Source: Verrucomicrobiia bacterium
GTDB taxonomy: Bacteria; Verrucomicrobiota; Verrucomicrobiia; Limisphaerales; JAEYXS01
Direction: 5' to 3'
NCBI GenBank assembly: GCA_036405135.1
Contig: DASWYF010000020.1
Location: forward strand, 354,000-417,999
Length of the DNA stretch: 64,000 bases
Below, piece after piece: positions 8,109 through 16,079 of the stretch. Under the pieces are notes generated by a model. That model had not been told where the DNA came from, did not search any database, and saw nothing but the letters and a program-made list of their open reading frames with translations. A program made the position numbers and the translations under genes. Position 1 is the stretch's first letter; each line of letters starts with the position of its first letter.

Positions 8109-8873
8109 ATGCCCTATTCCCACCCACAACCGATCGACAAGCAAAGTGTGATGCGGACCATCCGCCACATGCTGCCTGGTGCGGTCGCCTTGGCGGCAGC
8201 GGCGGGCTATATCAATTCAGTCTCGCTTGGCTTTTTCCACACACCTGTCAGTCACATGACGGGTGCCGTATCGCGCATGGGGTTGGATGCGGTGGAAGGG
8301 CGCTGGCGCGATTCACTCGCGGCAGTCGCCATTATCGCCGGTTTTTTGGTGGGAGCAATTCTGGCAGGCATCATCGTGGGTGCTTGGAAGCTGGTGCCGG
8401 GACGGAGTTATGGCATCGCTTTGATCATTGAGGGATTGCTGCTTTCCTTGGCTTGCGCACTGTTGCTCTTCCACAGCCGTTGGGCGTTGCCAGCTATCGC
8501 CATGGCGTGCGGTCTGCAGAATGCGACGACTAGCAGCTACTGCGGCCTCATCATCCGCACGACACATGTGACCGGATTGGTCACAGACATCGGCGTGATG
8601 CTGGGCCATTGGTTGCGGCATCGTCAGGTGCAAGGGTGGAAGATCCGCTTTCTGGCCATCGTGTTCTTGGGGTTTGCGGTAGGTGGTATCATCGGAGCCA
8701 TTGCCGATCTGCGTTATGGTCCGGTTTGTCTAGTGGTGCCCGCCGTGATGACTTTGCTGGCCGGGATCATCTATTGGGGCATGCATCATTACGGTCTGGT
8801 GCAAGCCATACAGGATGCTTCACCGCAGACGCCGATGACCGGTTCATTCCCGAATTTTAACAAAGACGCTTAA
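8109..8873 (+). CDS. DUF1275 (YoaK-like) integral membrane protein
   Basis: The 255-residue protein has six predicted membrane helices and the DUF1275 signatures AAAGYINSVSL near the N-terminus, HMTGAVSRMG, and the repeat-related CGLQNATTSSYCGLIIRTTHVTG in the second half (quoted in part from residues 138-160). The function of the family is unknown; it has an internal two-fold repeat of three helices. The ATG at 8109 is taken as start; 8151 is an alternative. Only 2 bp separate its stop from the ATG of cysH, so it is probably co-transcribed with cysHDN and might take part in sulfate-related transport, but this is an inference from position only. Confidence 0.9.
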   Translation: MPYSHPQPIDKQSVMRTIRHMLPGAVALAAAAGYINSVSLGFFHTPVSHMTGAVSRMGLDAVEGRWRDSLAAVAIIAGFLVGAILAGIIVGAWKLVPGRSYGIALIIEGLLLSLACALLLFHSRWALPAIAMACGLQNATTSSYCGLIIRTTHVTGLVTDIGVMLGHWLRHRQVQGWKIRFLAIVFLGFAVGGIIGAIADLRYGPVCLVVPAVMTLLAGIIYWGMHHYGLVQAIQDASPQTPMTGSFPNFNKDA

Positions 8874-8875
8874 AC

Positions 8876-9535
8876 ATGACTGCTGAACAAATCGCACAAG
8901 CCAATGCCGAGCTGCGCGGAAAGTCGCCGCTCGAGATCGTGAAATGGGCCATCAGCCAGGGTAAAGGCCGCGCCATCGTCTCCACGAATTTCCGTCCGTT
9001 TGAAGCGGTCGTCTTGCATCTCTGCGTGCAAGTGCAGCCGGATATCGAAGTGCTCTGGGTGGATCACGGCTACAATCGCCCGGCCACTTACAAGCACGCG
9101 GAGCAGTTGCGTAAGCAACTCGGCCTGAACATCAAGGCGTTCATCCCGAAGATGACCGTGGCGCATCGCGATGCCGTGTATGGCCCGATCCCCGACACGA
9201 ACGACGAAGAAGGTCTGAAGCATTTCAGTGCGGTGATGAAATTAGAACCGTTCCAGCGCGGCATGAAGGAACTCGCCCCGAGCGTGTGGATCACGGCTCT
9301 GCGCAAGGTGCAAAACCCAAATCGTGCCGGCTTGGACATCGTCTCGCCGGATCCGAATTTCGGTTCGCTCAAGCTCAGCCCTGTATTCTACTGGAGCGAT
9401 GCCGAGATGGAAGCGTACCTGAAGCAGCACAACCTGCCGAACGAGTGGGATTATTTCGACCCAGCTAAAGCTGATGAAAAACGCGAGTGCGGTTTGCACG
9501 CCACTTGGGGCGGTGCCGCAGTGAAGAAAGCTTAA
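8876..9535 (+). CDS. cysH: Phosphoadenylyl-sulfate reductase-type enzyme (CysH family)
   Basis: The 219-residue protein belongs to the PAPS/APS reductase family and reduces activated sulfate to sulfite using thioredoxin or glutaredoxin. The catalytic C-terminal motif is KRECGLH with Cys205. Substrate-binding stretches include WVDHGYNRPATY and VWITALRKVQNPNRAG. The two Cys-Cys pairs that bind a 4Fe-4S cluster in APS reductases are absent, so it resembles PAPS-specific CysH. That would require an APS kinase, and none (CysC, or a CysN-CysC fusion) is encoded in this window. It is followed by cysD after 12 bp. Confidence 0.92.
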   Translation: MTAEQIAQANAELRGKSPLEIVKWAISQGKGRAIVSTNFRPFEAVVLHLCVQVQPDIEVLWVDHGYNRPATYKHAEQLRKQLGLNIKAFIPKMTVAHRDAVYGPIPDTNDEEGLKHFSAVMKLEPFQRGMKELAPSVWITALRKVQNPNRAGLDIVSPDPNFGSLKLSPVFYWSDAEMEAYLKQHNLPNEWDYFDPAKADEKRECGLHATWGGAAVKKA

Positions 9536-9547
9536 GAAAAGATTTAG

Positions 9548-10483
9548 ATGAAAAGTTACCATCTGGACCATTTGCAGTATTTGGAAACGGAAGCGATTCA
9601 CGTGATGCGTGAAGTCGCGGCGGAGTTCGAGCGCCCGGCTTTGTTGTTCTCCGGCGGCAAGGACTCCATCTGTCTCCTCCGTCTTGCGGAGAAGGCATTC
9701 CGCCCATCGGATATCCCGATGCCGTTCCTGAACGTCGAGACCGGCCACGAGTTTCCTGAGTTGCTGGAATTCCGTGATCGCCGCGCCAAGGAACTCGGAG
9801 CGAAATTGATCGTCCGCACGGTGGATCAAGCGGTCGCCAACGGCACCGCTGTCCTGACGAAAGCGGAGATCAGCCGTAACAAATTGCAGATCCCCGTGCT
9901 GCTCGGTGCCATCGAAGAGTACCGTTTCGATTGCTGCATCGGTGGTGCTCGCCGTGATGAAGAGAAGGCGCGTGCGAAGGAACGCTTCTTCAGCTTCCGC
10001 GATGGCTTCGGCCAGTGGGATCCGAAGAACCAGCGTCCGGAATTGTGGAATCTCTACAACGCGCGCCTGAACCCGGGCGAGAACATGCGCGTGTTCCCGC
10101 TCTCCAACTGGACGGAGATGGATGTGTGGGAATACATCAAGCGCGAGAAGCTCGAAGTGCCGAACATCTACTTCAGCCACACGCGCGAGTGCTTCCGCCG
10201 TGCCGGTCAATGGTTACCAGTGCCGCCGCCGCATACCGATCCAAATACACCCGATCCATTTGCGGGTGCGCGTCCGGGCAACGAGCCGCGCAAGACGATG
10301 GTCTGCCGCGTGCGCACGATCGCAGACATGATCAGCACTGGCATGCTGGAATCCCCGGCCACGACCATTGATGACATCATCGGTGAGATCTCCGCCGCTC
10401 GCGTGACGGAACGCGGTTCCCGCGCCGATGACAAGGCTTCCGAAGCCGCGATGGAAGACCGCAAGAAGCAGGGGTATTTCTAA
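9548..10483 (+). CDS. cysD: Sulfate adenylyltransferase small subunit
   Basis: The 311-residue ATP-pyrophosphatase subunit makes adenosine 5'-phosphosulfate from sulfate and ATP together with CysN. The PP-loop SGGKDS lies at residues 35-40. Further family stretches are CIGGARRDEEKARAKER, RVFPLSNWTEMDVWEYI and the C-terminal RKKQGYF. Length matches CysD of other bacteria (about 300 residues). It is in an operon with cysH (12 bp upstream), but cysN is displaced by a BRO/DinD-like gene that begins 6 bp after the cysD stop. Confidence 0.97.
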   Translation: MKSYHLDHLQYLETEAIHVMREVAAEFERPALLFSGGKDSICLLRLAEKAFRPSDIPMPFLNVETGHEFPELLEFRDRRAKELGAKLIVRTVDQAVANGTAVLTKAEISRNKLQIPVLLGAIEEYRFDCCIGGARRDEEKARAKERFFSFRDGFGQWDPKNQRPELWNLYNARLNPGENMRVFPLSNWTEMDVWEYIKREKLEVPNIYFSHTRECFRRAGQWLPVPPPHTDPNTPDPFAGARPGNEPRKTMVCRVRTIADMISTGMLESPATTIDDIIGEISAARVTERGSRADDKASEAAMEDRKKQGYF

Positions 10484-10489
10484 GATTCC

Positions 10490-11347
10490 GTGAGCGAATC
10501 CCCATTAAATCCTGAGAATCGCATCGCGCTTTTTCAAAAGCGCGAGATTCGTCGTGTCATTCACGAGGGGGAATGGTGGTTTGTCATTGCTGACGTTATT
10601 GCTGTTTTAACCGATTCAGTAGATCCCTCTGGCTATCTGAAAGATATGCGTCGAAGGGATCCTGAAATCAGCAAAGGGTGGGGGCAAATTGCCACCCCCC
10701 TTTTGGTTGATACAACAGGTGGGCAGCAAAAGCTTAACTGTGCCAATACTGAGGGTGTTTTCCGTCTGATTCAAAGCATTCCTAGCCCCAAAGCTGAACC
10801 GTTCAAGCGTTGGTTGGCCAAAGTGGGTTATGAACGCATTCAAGAGATTGAGAATCCCGAACTCGCCAGCAAGCGTGTGCGTGCTATCTACAAGTCTAAA
10901 GGCTATTCAGAGGACTGGATCGAGAAACGGATGCGTTCCATTGCCATTCGTGATGAACTGACGGATGAATGGAAAAAACGGGGAGTCAAGGAACAGCGCG
11001 AGTATGCCATTCTGACCGCAGAGATATCCAAAGCGACGTTTGGCCTGACACCGACGGAATATACAGAATTGAAAAACCTTAAGCGTGAGAACCTTCGTGA
11101 TCACATGACGGATCTCGAGCTTATTTTCTCAATGCTGGGTGAAGCATCAACCACCGAGATAGCGAGAAACAAAGATGCTCAAGGCTTTCCACAAAATAAA
11201 AAAGCTGCTTTAGAAGGTGGCGCAGTAGCAGGCAATGCTCGACGGGAGTTGGAGCAACGGAGCGGACGCAAGGTGGTCACCTCTGAAAATTATCTTTCGT
11301 TAACCCAGTCAGTTAAAAAAGCTAAACGTGTGAAAGGGAAATCATGA
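10490..11347 (+). CDS. BRO-N domain protein with DinD-like C-terminus
   Basis: The 285-residue protein begins with a BRO-N/antirepressor domain (about residues 10-110: IRRVIHEGEWWFVIADVIAVL, read in part, then GVFRLIQSIPSPKAEPFKRWL). It ends with a helical region resembling DNA-damage-inducible DinD and phage antirepressors (LRDHMTDLELIFSMLGE, GGAVAGNARRELEQ). BRO-N domains bind nucleic acid in viral and phage proteins. The start is GTG at 10490, 6 bp after cysD, so translation is probably coupled. The gene interrupts the cysD-cysN pair, is less GC-rich than its neighbours and uses codons such as AAA and GAT more often, which suggests acquisition. A role in sulfur metabolism is not implied. 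Confidence 0.88.
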   Translation: MSESPLNPENRIALFQKREIRRVIHEGEWWFVIADVIAVLTDSVDPSGYLKDMRRRDPEISKGWGQIATPLLVDTTGGQQKLNCANTEGVFRLIQSIPSPKAEPFKRWLAKVGYERIQEIENPELASKRVRAIYKSKGYSEDWIEKRMRSIAIRDELTDEWKKRGVKEQREYAILTAEISKATFGLTPTEYTELKNLKRENLRDHMTDLELIFSMLGEASTTEIARNKDAQGFPQNKKAALEGGAVAGNARRELEQRSGRKVVTSENYLSLTQSVKKAKRVKGKS

Positions 11348-11411
11348 CGGCGGAGTTGAATTTGAATGCATGATCCGATTTACACTTTGAATTGATTAAG
11401 ATTTTTATCCC

Positions 11412-12725
11412 ATGAGTCAGCATCCTATCGAAATTCTCCGGTTCAACACGTGCGGCAGCGTGGATGACGGCAAGTCCACGCTCATCGGCCGTCTGCTCTA
11501 CGATTCGAAGTCGTTGATGGAAGACCAGCTTGAGGCGTTGCAGCGCTCGGCGGACATCACCGGTGGTGGTCAGGTGAATCTGGCCAACCTCACAGATGGT
11601 CTGCGTGCGGAACGCGAACAAGGCATCACGATCGATGTGGCCTATCGCTACTTCGCTACGCCGAAGCGCAAGTTCATCGTGGCCGATACTCCGGGGCACG
11701 TGCAGTACACGCGCAACATGGTAACGGGCGCCTCCACGGCGAACCTCTCCGTAGTGCTCGTCGATGCCCGTCTCGGCGTCATCGAACAGACCCGCCGTCA
11801 CTCCTACATCGCCGCGTTGCTAGGCATTCCGCACGTGGTGTTCGCGATCAACAAGATGGACCTCGTGGATTGGAGCGAAGAGCGCTTCCTTGAGATCCGC
11901 GACGAGATCGAAGGTTTCTTGCCGCGCCTCGATGTGTTGAAGGATGTGAAGTTCATCCCCATCAGCGCATTGAACGGTGACAACGTGGTGGAGCCGTCCA
12001 AGCATACGCCGTGGTATCAAGGCCCCGCGTTGCTCGGTCATTTGGAGACGGTGCATATCGCGAGCGATTGGAACATGGGCGCTTTCCGCCTGCCGGTGCA
12101 ATGGGTGAACCGCCCGAACAATCCGCGTGACCAGAAGTTGCACGACTTCCGCGGCCTGAGCGGCCAGATCGCTGGCGGCATCGTGAAGGTCGGCCAAGAA
12201 GTGCGCGTGCTGCCCGGAGGCCAGAAGAGCAAGGTGAAACAGATCTGGACCTACGATGGTGAGATTGAAGAAGCCTTCTGCCCGCAATCCGTCACGGTCG
12301 TGTTGGAGCACGACATCGACATCAGCCGTGGTGACATCCTGATCGGTCAGGAAAACTTGCCGGGCAAGAGTTCGGAACTGCATGCTCGCATCTGCTGGAT
12401 GCATGACCGTCCGCTGGCAAGCGGGAAGAAATACTTCCTTAAGCACGGCACACAAACCGTGCAAGCAATCGTCACGGCCATCGAGCATAAGATCAATATC
12501 CAGACGTATGATGTGGAACCCGCGCCAGCCGCGCTTGCGATGAACGACATCGGCGAGATCCGCGTGCGCGTTTCCAAGCCGCTCATCTATGACGGCTACT
12601 CCACGAACCGCCTCATGGGCTCCTTCATCCTCATCGAGCAAGGAACGAACCTTACGGTCGGTGCAGGCATGCTCCACGCACCGTTGGAACCTGTGAAGCC
12701 GGAATACGACGACTTCGCGATCTAA
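11412..12725 (+). CDS. cysN: Sulfate adenylyltransferase large subunit (GTPase), without APS kinase domain
   Basis: The 437-residue protein is the EF-Tu-like GTPase subunit that drives APS synthesis by CysD. The GTP-binding motifs are GSVDDGKST (residues 15-23), DTPGHVQ (92-98) and NKMD (147-150). Beta-barrel domains follow, with GLSGQIAGGIVKVGQEV and the C-terminal MGSFILIEQGTNLTVGAGM. It ends without the CysC kinase domain found fused in some species. It follows the BRO-like gene after 64 bp and is followed by a strong terminator, marking the end of the cys operon. Confidence 0.97.
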   Translation: MSQHPIEILRFNTCGSVDDGKSTLIGRLLYDSKSLMEDQLEALQRSADITGGGQVNLANLTDGLRAEREQGITIDVAYRYFATPKRKFIVADTPGHVQYTRNMVTGASTANLSVVLVDARLGVIEQTRRHSYIAALLGIPHVVFAINKMDLVDWSEERFLEIRDEIEGFLPRLDVLKDVKFIPISALNGDNVVEPSKHTPWYQGPALLGHLETVHIASDWNMGAFRLPVQWVNRPNNPRDQKLHDFRGLSGQIAGGIVKVGQEVRVLPGGQKSKVKQIWTYDGEIEEAFCPQSVTVVLEHDIDISRGDILIGQENLPGKSSELHARICWMHDRPLASGKKYFLKHGTQTVQAIVTAIEHKINIQTYDVEPAPAALAMNDIGEIRVRVSKPLIYDGYSTNRLMGSFILIEQGTNLTVGAGMLHAPLEPVKPEYDDFAI

Positions 12726-12744
12726 GCGAAACGCTTAAAAATTC

Positions 12745-12779
12745 AAACCCGATGAAGCGCAATGCCTCATCGGGTTTTT
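12745..12779 (+). terminator. Rho-independent terminator after cysN
   Basis: An 11-bp stem (AAACCCGATGA at 12745-12755 and TCATCGGGTTT at 12767-12777) with an 11-nt loop runs into a TTTTT tract. It is 19 bp downstream of the cysN stop. The opposite strand also has a modest T-rich tail, so it may serve the convergent small gene as well. Confidence 0.9.
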
Positions 12780-12814
12780 CATTTGCCGACTTACAAACGG
12801 TGCGCGACTGAAAT

Positions 12815-13000
12815 CTACTCTCCCCAGAAAGATTCCAGCCAGCGTCCCGCGTGATGGCGAAAACGTCGGTGCCAGGGGGCTTGTGCTTCGGGTGCAGGTG
12901 GAGCTTCGCGCAACCGGATTTGGAGCCGCAGCATGCCGTGATCATTCACGCCCAGGCGCACGCGGCGGAAGTGTGTGTCATTGGTGAAGGACGTATTCAT
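12815..13000 (-). CDS. Possible small protein of unknown function
   Basis: This is a 61-codon frame (66 if the GTG at 13012 is used) with codon use like the neighbouring genes: mostly C or G in third positions and C-terminal text GRWLESFWGE. It fills the 327-bp interval between cysN and the alpha/beta hydrolase. It is rich in Arg and aromatic residues and has no signal peptide or known motif. No convincing ribosome-binding site precedes the ATG. The overlapping plus-strand frame is less convincing. Nothing else is seen in this interval apart from the terminator. Confidence 0.4.
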   Translation of the reverse strand: MNTSFTNDTHFRRVRLGVNDHGMLRLQIRLREAPPAPEAQAPWHRRFRHHAGRWLESFWGE

Positions 13001-13052
13001 GGGTGCCTGCACTTGCTATTAGCACAGGCGATGCCATCGTCATTCCTGCTGC

Positions 13053-13817
13053 ATGAAGCTGCATTTCGAACGTCACGGTGAAGGCCCGCCCATGGTCATC
13101 CTGCACGGTCTGCTGGGCAGTGGAGACAACTGGCATGGTATGGCAAAAATCTGGGCACAAAACTTTACAATTCTTGTCCCTGATCTGCGGAACCACGGTC
13201 GCTCACCGCATGCGAATGAAGCGGGCTTCGCTGCGATGGCGGATGATGTGCGCGAATTGATGGATGGTGACGGTCTCTCGCAAGTGACTGTGCTGGGCCA
13301 CTCTCTAGGTGGAAAGGTGGCGATGCAACTGGCGATGGATTATTCCGAGCTGGTGAAGCGCCTGATTGTCGTGGACATCGCGCCAAAAAGTTATCCGCCC
13401 GCGCACAAAGCTTTGCTAGACGCGCTTTTAGCCGTGGATTTGTCCAAGTTCACGACACGCAGTGAAATCGATGCCGTGCTGGCTGGCTCTATTCCACAAC
13501 CAGCCATTCGCCAATGGTTGCTGAAAAACTTGGGCCGCCTCAACGAAGGCGCCTTTTATTGGAAACCAAATCTGCGAGTGTTGCATGAAAAATTGGCGGA
13601 ACTCTCCGGCGATTTTGCAGAAATGCGAGCGTTCCACGGGCCGACACTTTTTGTGGCCGGTGGGAATTCCAATTACATCCGCTCGGAGGATGAGCCGCGC
13701 ATCCGAGAATATTTCCCGCAAGCGCGCTTGGAGACGATTGCAGGGGCAGGACACTGGGTGCATGTGGATGCGCCGGGAAAACTGATTGAACTGGTCCAGC
13801 AATTTGCCGGAGAATAG
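13053..13817 (+). CDS. Alpha/beta-hydrolase fold esterase (YbfF/ABHD11-like)
   Basis: The 254-residue protein has the nucleophile elbow LGHSLGGK with Ser84, the oxyanion-region motif HGLLGSGDNW (residues 18-27), DLRNHGRSP and the catalytic histidine in GAGHWVHVDAP (His234). The pattern HGLLGS-NW plus DLRNHG-S is typical of the YbfF/ABHD11 esterase group, which cleaves short or medium acyl esters; the physiological substrate is unknown. It starts directly at the family N-terminus with ATG 13053. The next gene (CpXC protein) starts 9 bp after its stop, so the two form an operon. Confidence 0.92.
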   Translation: MKLHFERHGEGPPMVILHGLLGSGDNWHGMAKIWAQNFTILVPDLRNHGRSPHANEAGFAAMADDVRELMDGDGLSQVTVLGHSLGGKVAMQLAMDYSELVKRLIVVDIAPKSYPPAHKALLDALLAVDLSKFTTRSEIDAVLAGSIPQPAIRQWLLKNLGRLNEGAFYWKPNLRVLHEKLAELSGDFAEMRAFHGPTLFVAGGNSNYIRSEDEPRIREYFPQARLETIAGAGHWVHVDAPGKLIELVQQFAGE

Positions 13818-13826
13818 GGGCACCAG

Positions 13827-14492
13827 ATGAGTTCCAGTATTGAGCAATCCATTACCTGTCCGAAGTGCGGGCAGAAGCAATCGTGCACTTTGTGGGAGAG
13901 CGTGAATGTCACGTTGAACCCGGAGTTGAAGCAGCGGGTGTTGCAACGTGAACTGAACCAGTTCACCTGCACGGGTTGCGGTCATGGGGCCAGCATCGCC
14001 ACAAATCTGCTCTATCACGACATGGAGCGAAAGCTGATGCTCTGGCTCGTTCCTCAAGCTGATGGACAGGCTCCGCACAATCTGGAGATCGATCCGAAAC
14101 TTCAGGTGCTTTCCGAATCCTACAAACTGCGCCTGCTCGGCAGTTACAATGCGTTGCTGGAAAAGATCCGCATCTTCGATGATGGCCAGAATGATTGTTT
14201 CGTAGAACTACTGAAACTCGTCGTGGAGGCGCAAGGCCAGAATCCTGGTAACAAGCGTCTACTCTATGGCGGCTTACGCGAGATCGGTGATGTAGATCCA
14301 GAGTATCAGATCCTTTTTTTGGAACTGGTGAAGGATGGGCCACCGATGGAATACGCGCTGCCACTCGGTGAGATGAAGGAACTTTTGTGGGAGCGTTTCC
14401 CGGATGATGTGTTCCAGCCCATCAGCAGCGGGCAATGGCCCGTGGTGGATCGCAAGTATGCGGCGAAGTGTTTTGAGGAAGCGGAGCCTTGA
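13827..14492 (+). CDS. CpXC domain protein
   Basis: The 221-residue protein begins with two cysteine pairs, CPKC (residues 11-14) and CTGC (48-51), spaced as in the CpXC family, which probably forms a zinc ribbon. It continues with the characteristic NLLYHDMERKLMLWLVPQ. The remainder is an all-helical domain without recognised catalytic residues. The molecular function of CpXC proteins is unknown. It is translated just after the esterase (9-bp gap) and converges with the glutathionyl-hydroquinone reductase gene. Confidence 0.9.
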   Translation: MSSSIEQSITCPKCGQKQSCTLWESVNVTLNPELKQRVLQRELNQFTCTGCGHGASIATNLLYHDMERKLMLWLVPQADGQAPHNLEIDPKLQVLSESYKLRLLGSYNALLEKIRIFDDGQNDCFVELLKLVVEAQGQNPGNKRLLYGGLREIGDVDPEYQILFLELVKDGPPMEYALPLGEMKELLWERFPDDVFQPISSGQWPVVDRKYAAKCFEEAEP

Positions 14493-14601
14493 GTCGTATT
14501 GGATCGCGGCTGTGTCCTGCATAGCGGGATCAGCCGCAGCAGGTGAAACAAGCCAGATTTGCCTCGAAATATTTCAGCCTCTCTCTGTTTTCGCACCCGC
14601 T

Positions 14602-14633
14602 GCGGCTGGTTCTCTTGAGGAGAACACAGCCGC
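14602..14633. other. Hairpin between convergent genes
   Basis: GCGGCTG (14602-14608) plus GTTCTC (14609-14614) pair with GAGAAC (14620-14625) and CAGCCGC (14627-14633), with one bulged A and a 5-nt loop. It lies between the convergent stop codons of the CpXC gene (14492) and the reductase gene (14647). It lacks a T-tract on either strand, so its role as a terminator is uncertain. Confidence 0.5.
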
Positions 14634-14646
14634 GGTCCAAAGACGC

Positions 14647-15588
14647 TTACTTTCCTTCGCGCCCATGTGGCGCTTTGAAATCCTGTGCGGGACCGATGGG
14701 CACGATGCGGGTCGGATTGATGTCTTCGTGCGTGATGTAGTAGTGGCGCTTGATGTGATCCAGATTCACGGTATCCGCAATGCCCGGCTGTTGATACAGG
14801 TCGAGCAGATAACCATGTAAATTCGGATAATCCACGATGCGACGCACGTTGCATTTGAAGTGGCCGTGATAAACGGCGTCGAAACGGACGAGTGTGCAGA
14901 ATAACCGCCAGTCTGCTTCTACGATTCGCTTGCCGAAAAGATAACGCTGTGAGGCCAGACGTTTCTCCAACTCATCCAAGGCATTGAACAGTTCGCGGCA
15001 GGGTTTCTCGTATTCACTTTGGCTAGAGGCGAAGCCGGCTTTGTAAACGCCGTTGTTCACGTGATCATAGATGAACTCGGAAAGCTGCGCGTGTTCTTGC
15101 TCGATATCCTTAGGGAAAAGATCGACTGACTTGTCACTGAATGCGGCGAAAGCGTCATTAAACATCCGGCAGATGTCGTCTTCGGAATTGTTCACGATGC
15201 GACGCGTTTCCTTGTCCCACAACACGGGTACGGTGACGCGGCCTTTGAAATCAGGATCAGTGAGTGCGTAGGCTTCGCTTAGAAATCTGAAGCCGTTGAT
15301 GGGATCACGCGTGTGTCCGGGGCCATCGGAGAAGGACCAGCCGCGTTCATCGCGCACAGGATCGGTGACGGTCACGCCAATGACGTCCTGCAATCCTTTC
15401 AGATTACGGACGATGAGCGTGCGCGAGGCCCAAGGGCACGCGAGCGAAATGTAGAGGTGATAGCGCCCCGCGACAGCCGGGTAAGCCGTGGAGCCATCCG
15501 CTGAAACCCACTCGCGAAAGGCGTCTTCCTGTCTTTGGAAACCGCCGGACTCGCTTTGTTCGGAAGAGAACTGTGACTTCGCGCTCAT
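14647..15588 (-). CDS. yqjG: Glutathionyl-hydroquinone reductase (YqjG/ECM4, Xi-class GST)
   Basis: The 313-residue enzyme has the Xi-class active-site motif ACPWASRTLIVRNLKGL with Cys51 in the CPWA motif. Downstream are RVTVPVLWDKETRRIVNNSED for thiol-substrate binding (read in two parts) and the helical GST C-terminal domain with YLFGKRIVEADWRLFCTLVRF (residues about 225-245). These cytosolic enzymes reduce glutathionyl-hydroquinones with glutathione. Length agrees with E. coli YqjG (328). The ATG at 15588 is the first start and the N-terminus matches family layout. It is a single gene, with rpiB 48 bp upstream on the same strand. Confidence 0.94.
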   Translation of the reverse strand: MSAKSQFSSEQSESGGFQRQEDAFREWVSADGSTAYPAVAGRYHLYISLACPWASRTLIVRNLKGLQDVIGVTVTDPVRDERGWSFSDGPGHTRDPINGFRFLSEAYALTDPDFKGRVTVPVLWDKETRRIVNNSEDDICRMFNDAFAAFSDKSVDLFPKDIEQEHAQLSEFIYDHVNNGVYKAGFASSQSEYEKPCRELFNALDELEKRLASQRYLFGKRIVEADWRLFCTLVRFDAVYHGHFKCNVRRIVDYPNLHGYLLDLYQQPGIADTVNLDHIKRHYYITHEDINPTRIVPIGPAQDFKAPHGREGK

Positions 15589-15636
15589 GGCAAAAGATAC
15601 GTCGACACTTCTGCCTGTCGAGGGAGTGGACGCTGG

Positions 15637-16068
15637 TTAAGCGTCGATTGCCTTGATGCGGCGTTCGTGGCGGCCACCACCGAAGGGCGTATTGAGAAAG
15701 GCGTTCACAATCGCAATCGCCGTTTCTTCGGTGACCATGCGTTGGCCGATGGAGATGATGTTCGCGTTGTTATGCTCGCGCGTGAGTTGCGCAGACTCCA
15801 CGTTCCAGCACAGGCCACAACGGATGCCTTTGACGCGATTGGCCACGATGGCTTCGCCATTGCCGGAACCGCCGAGGACGATGCCGCGCTCGAATTCACC
15901 AGCGGCCACACGCTCTGCAACAGGACGGATATACTGCGGGTAATCGACGGCAGGTGTTTCCGTGTAGGGACCCAAATCATGCACATCATGGCCCAAAGAT
16001 TTCAGGTATCGGCCGATGATCTCTTTGTAACGGACACCGGCGTGGTCGCTGCCCAAGGCAATCTTCAT
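15637..16068 (-). CDS. rpiB: Ribose-5-phosphate isomerase B, Glu-type active site
   Basis: The 143-residue protein interconverts ribulose 5-phosphate and ribose 5-phosphate. It has GSDHAG (residues 6-11), YPQY, the phosphate loop GGSGNGEAIVANR, REHNNANIISIG and the C-terminal GGGRHERRI. The E. coli-type catalytic cysteine (in ICGTGIG) is replaced here by glycine, and Glu72 sits where mycobacterial RpiB uses glutamate as the base. This is therefore the Glu-type subgroup. The frame is open further upstream (to 16164), but the family N-terminus MKIALGSDHAG fixes the start at 16068. The upstream kinase gene ends 11 bp away, so they may be co-transcribed. Confidence 0.96.
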   Translation of the reverse strand: MKIALGSDHAGVRYKEIIGRYLKSLGHDVHDLGPYTETPAVDYPQYIRPVAERVAAGEFERGIVLGGSGNGEAIVANRVKGIRCGLCWNVESAQLTREHNNANIISIGQRMVTEETAIAIVNAFLNTPFGGGRHERRIKAIDA

Positions 16069-16079
16069 AATAAAATGAG

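Noticed and set aside
12851..13081. Plus-strand 76-codon frame between cysN and the esterase
   Set aside because: It overlaps the esterase start in another frame and has poorer codon use than the minus-strand alternative at 12815-13000.
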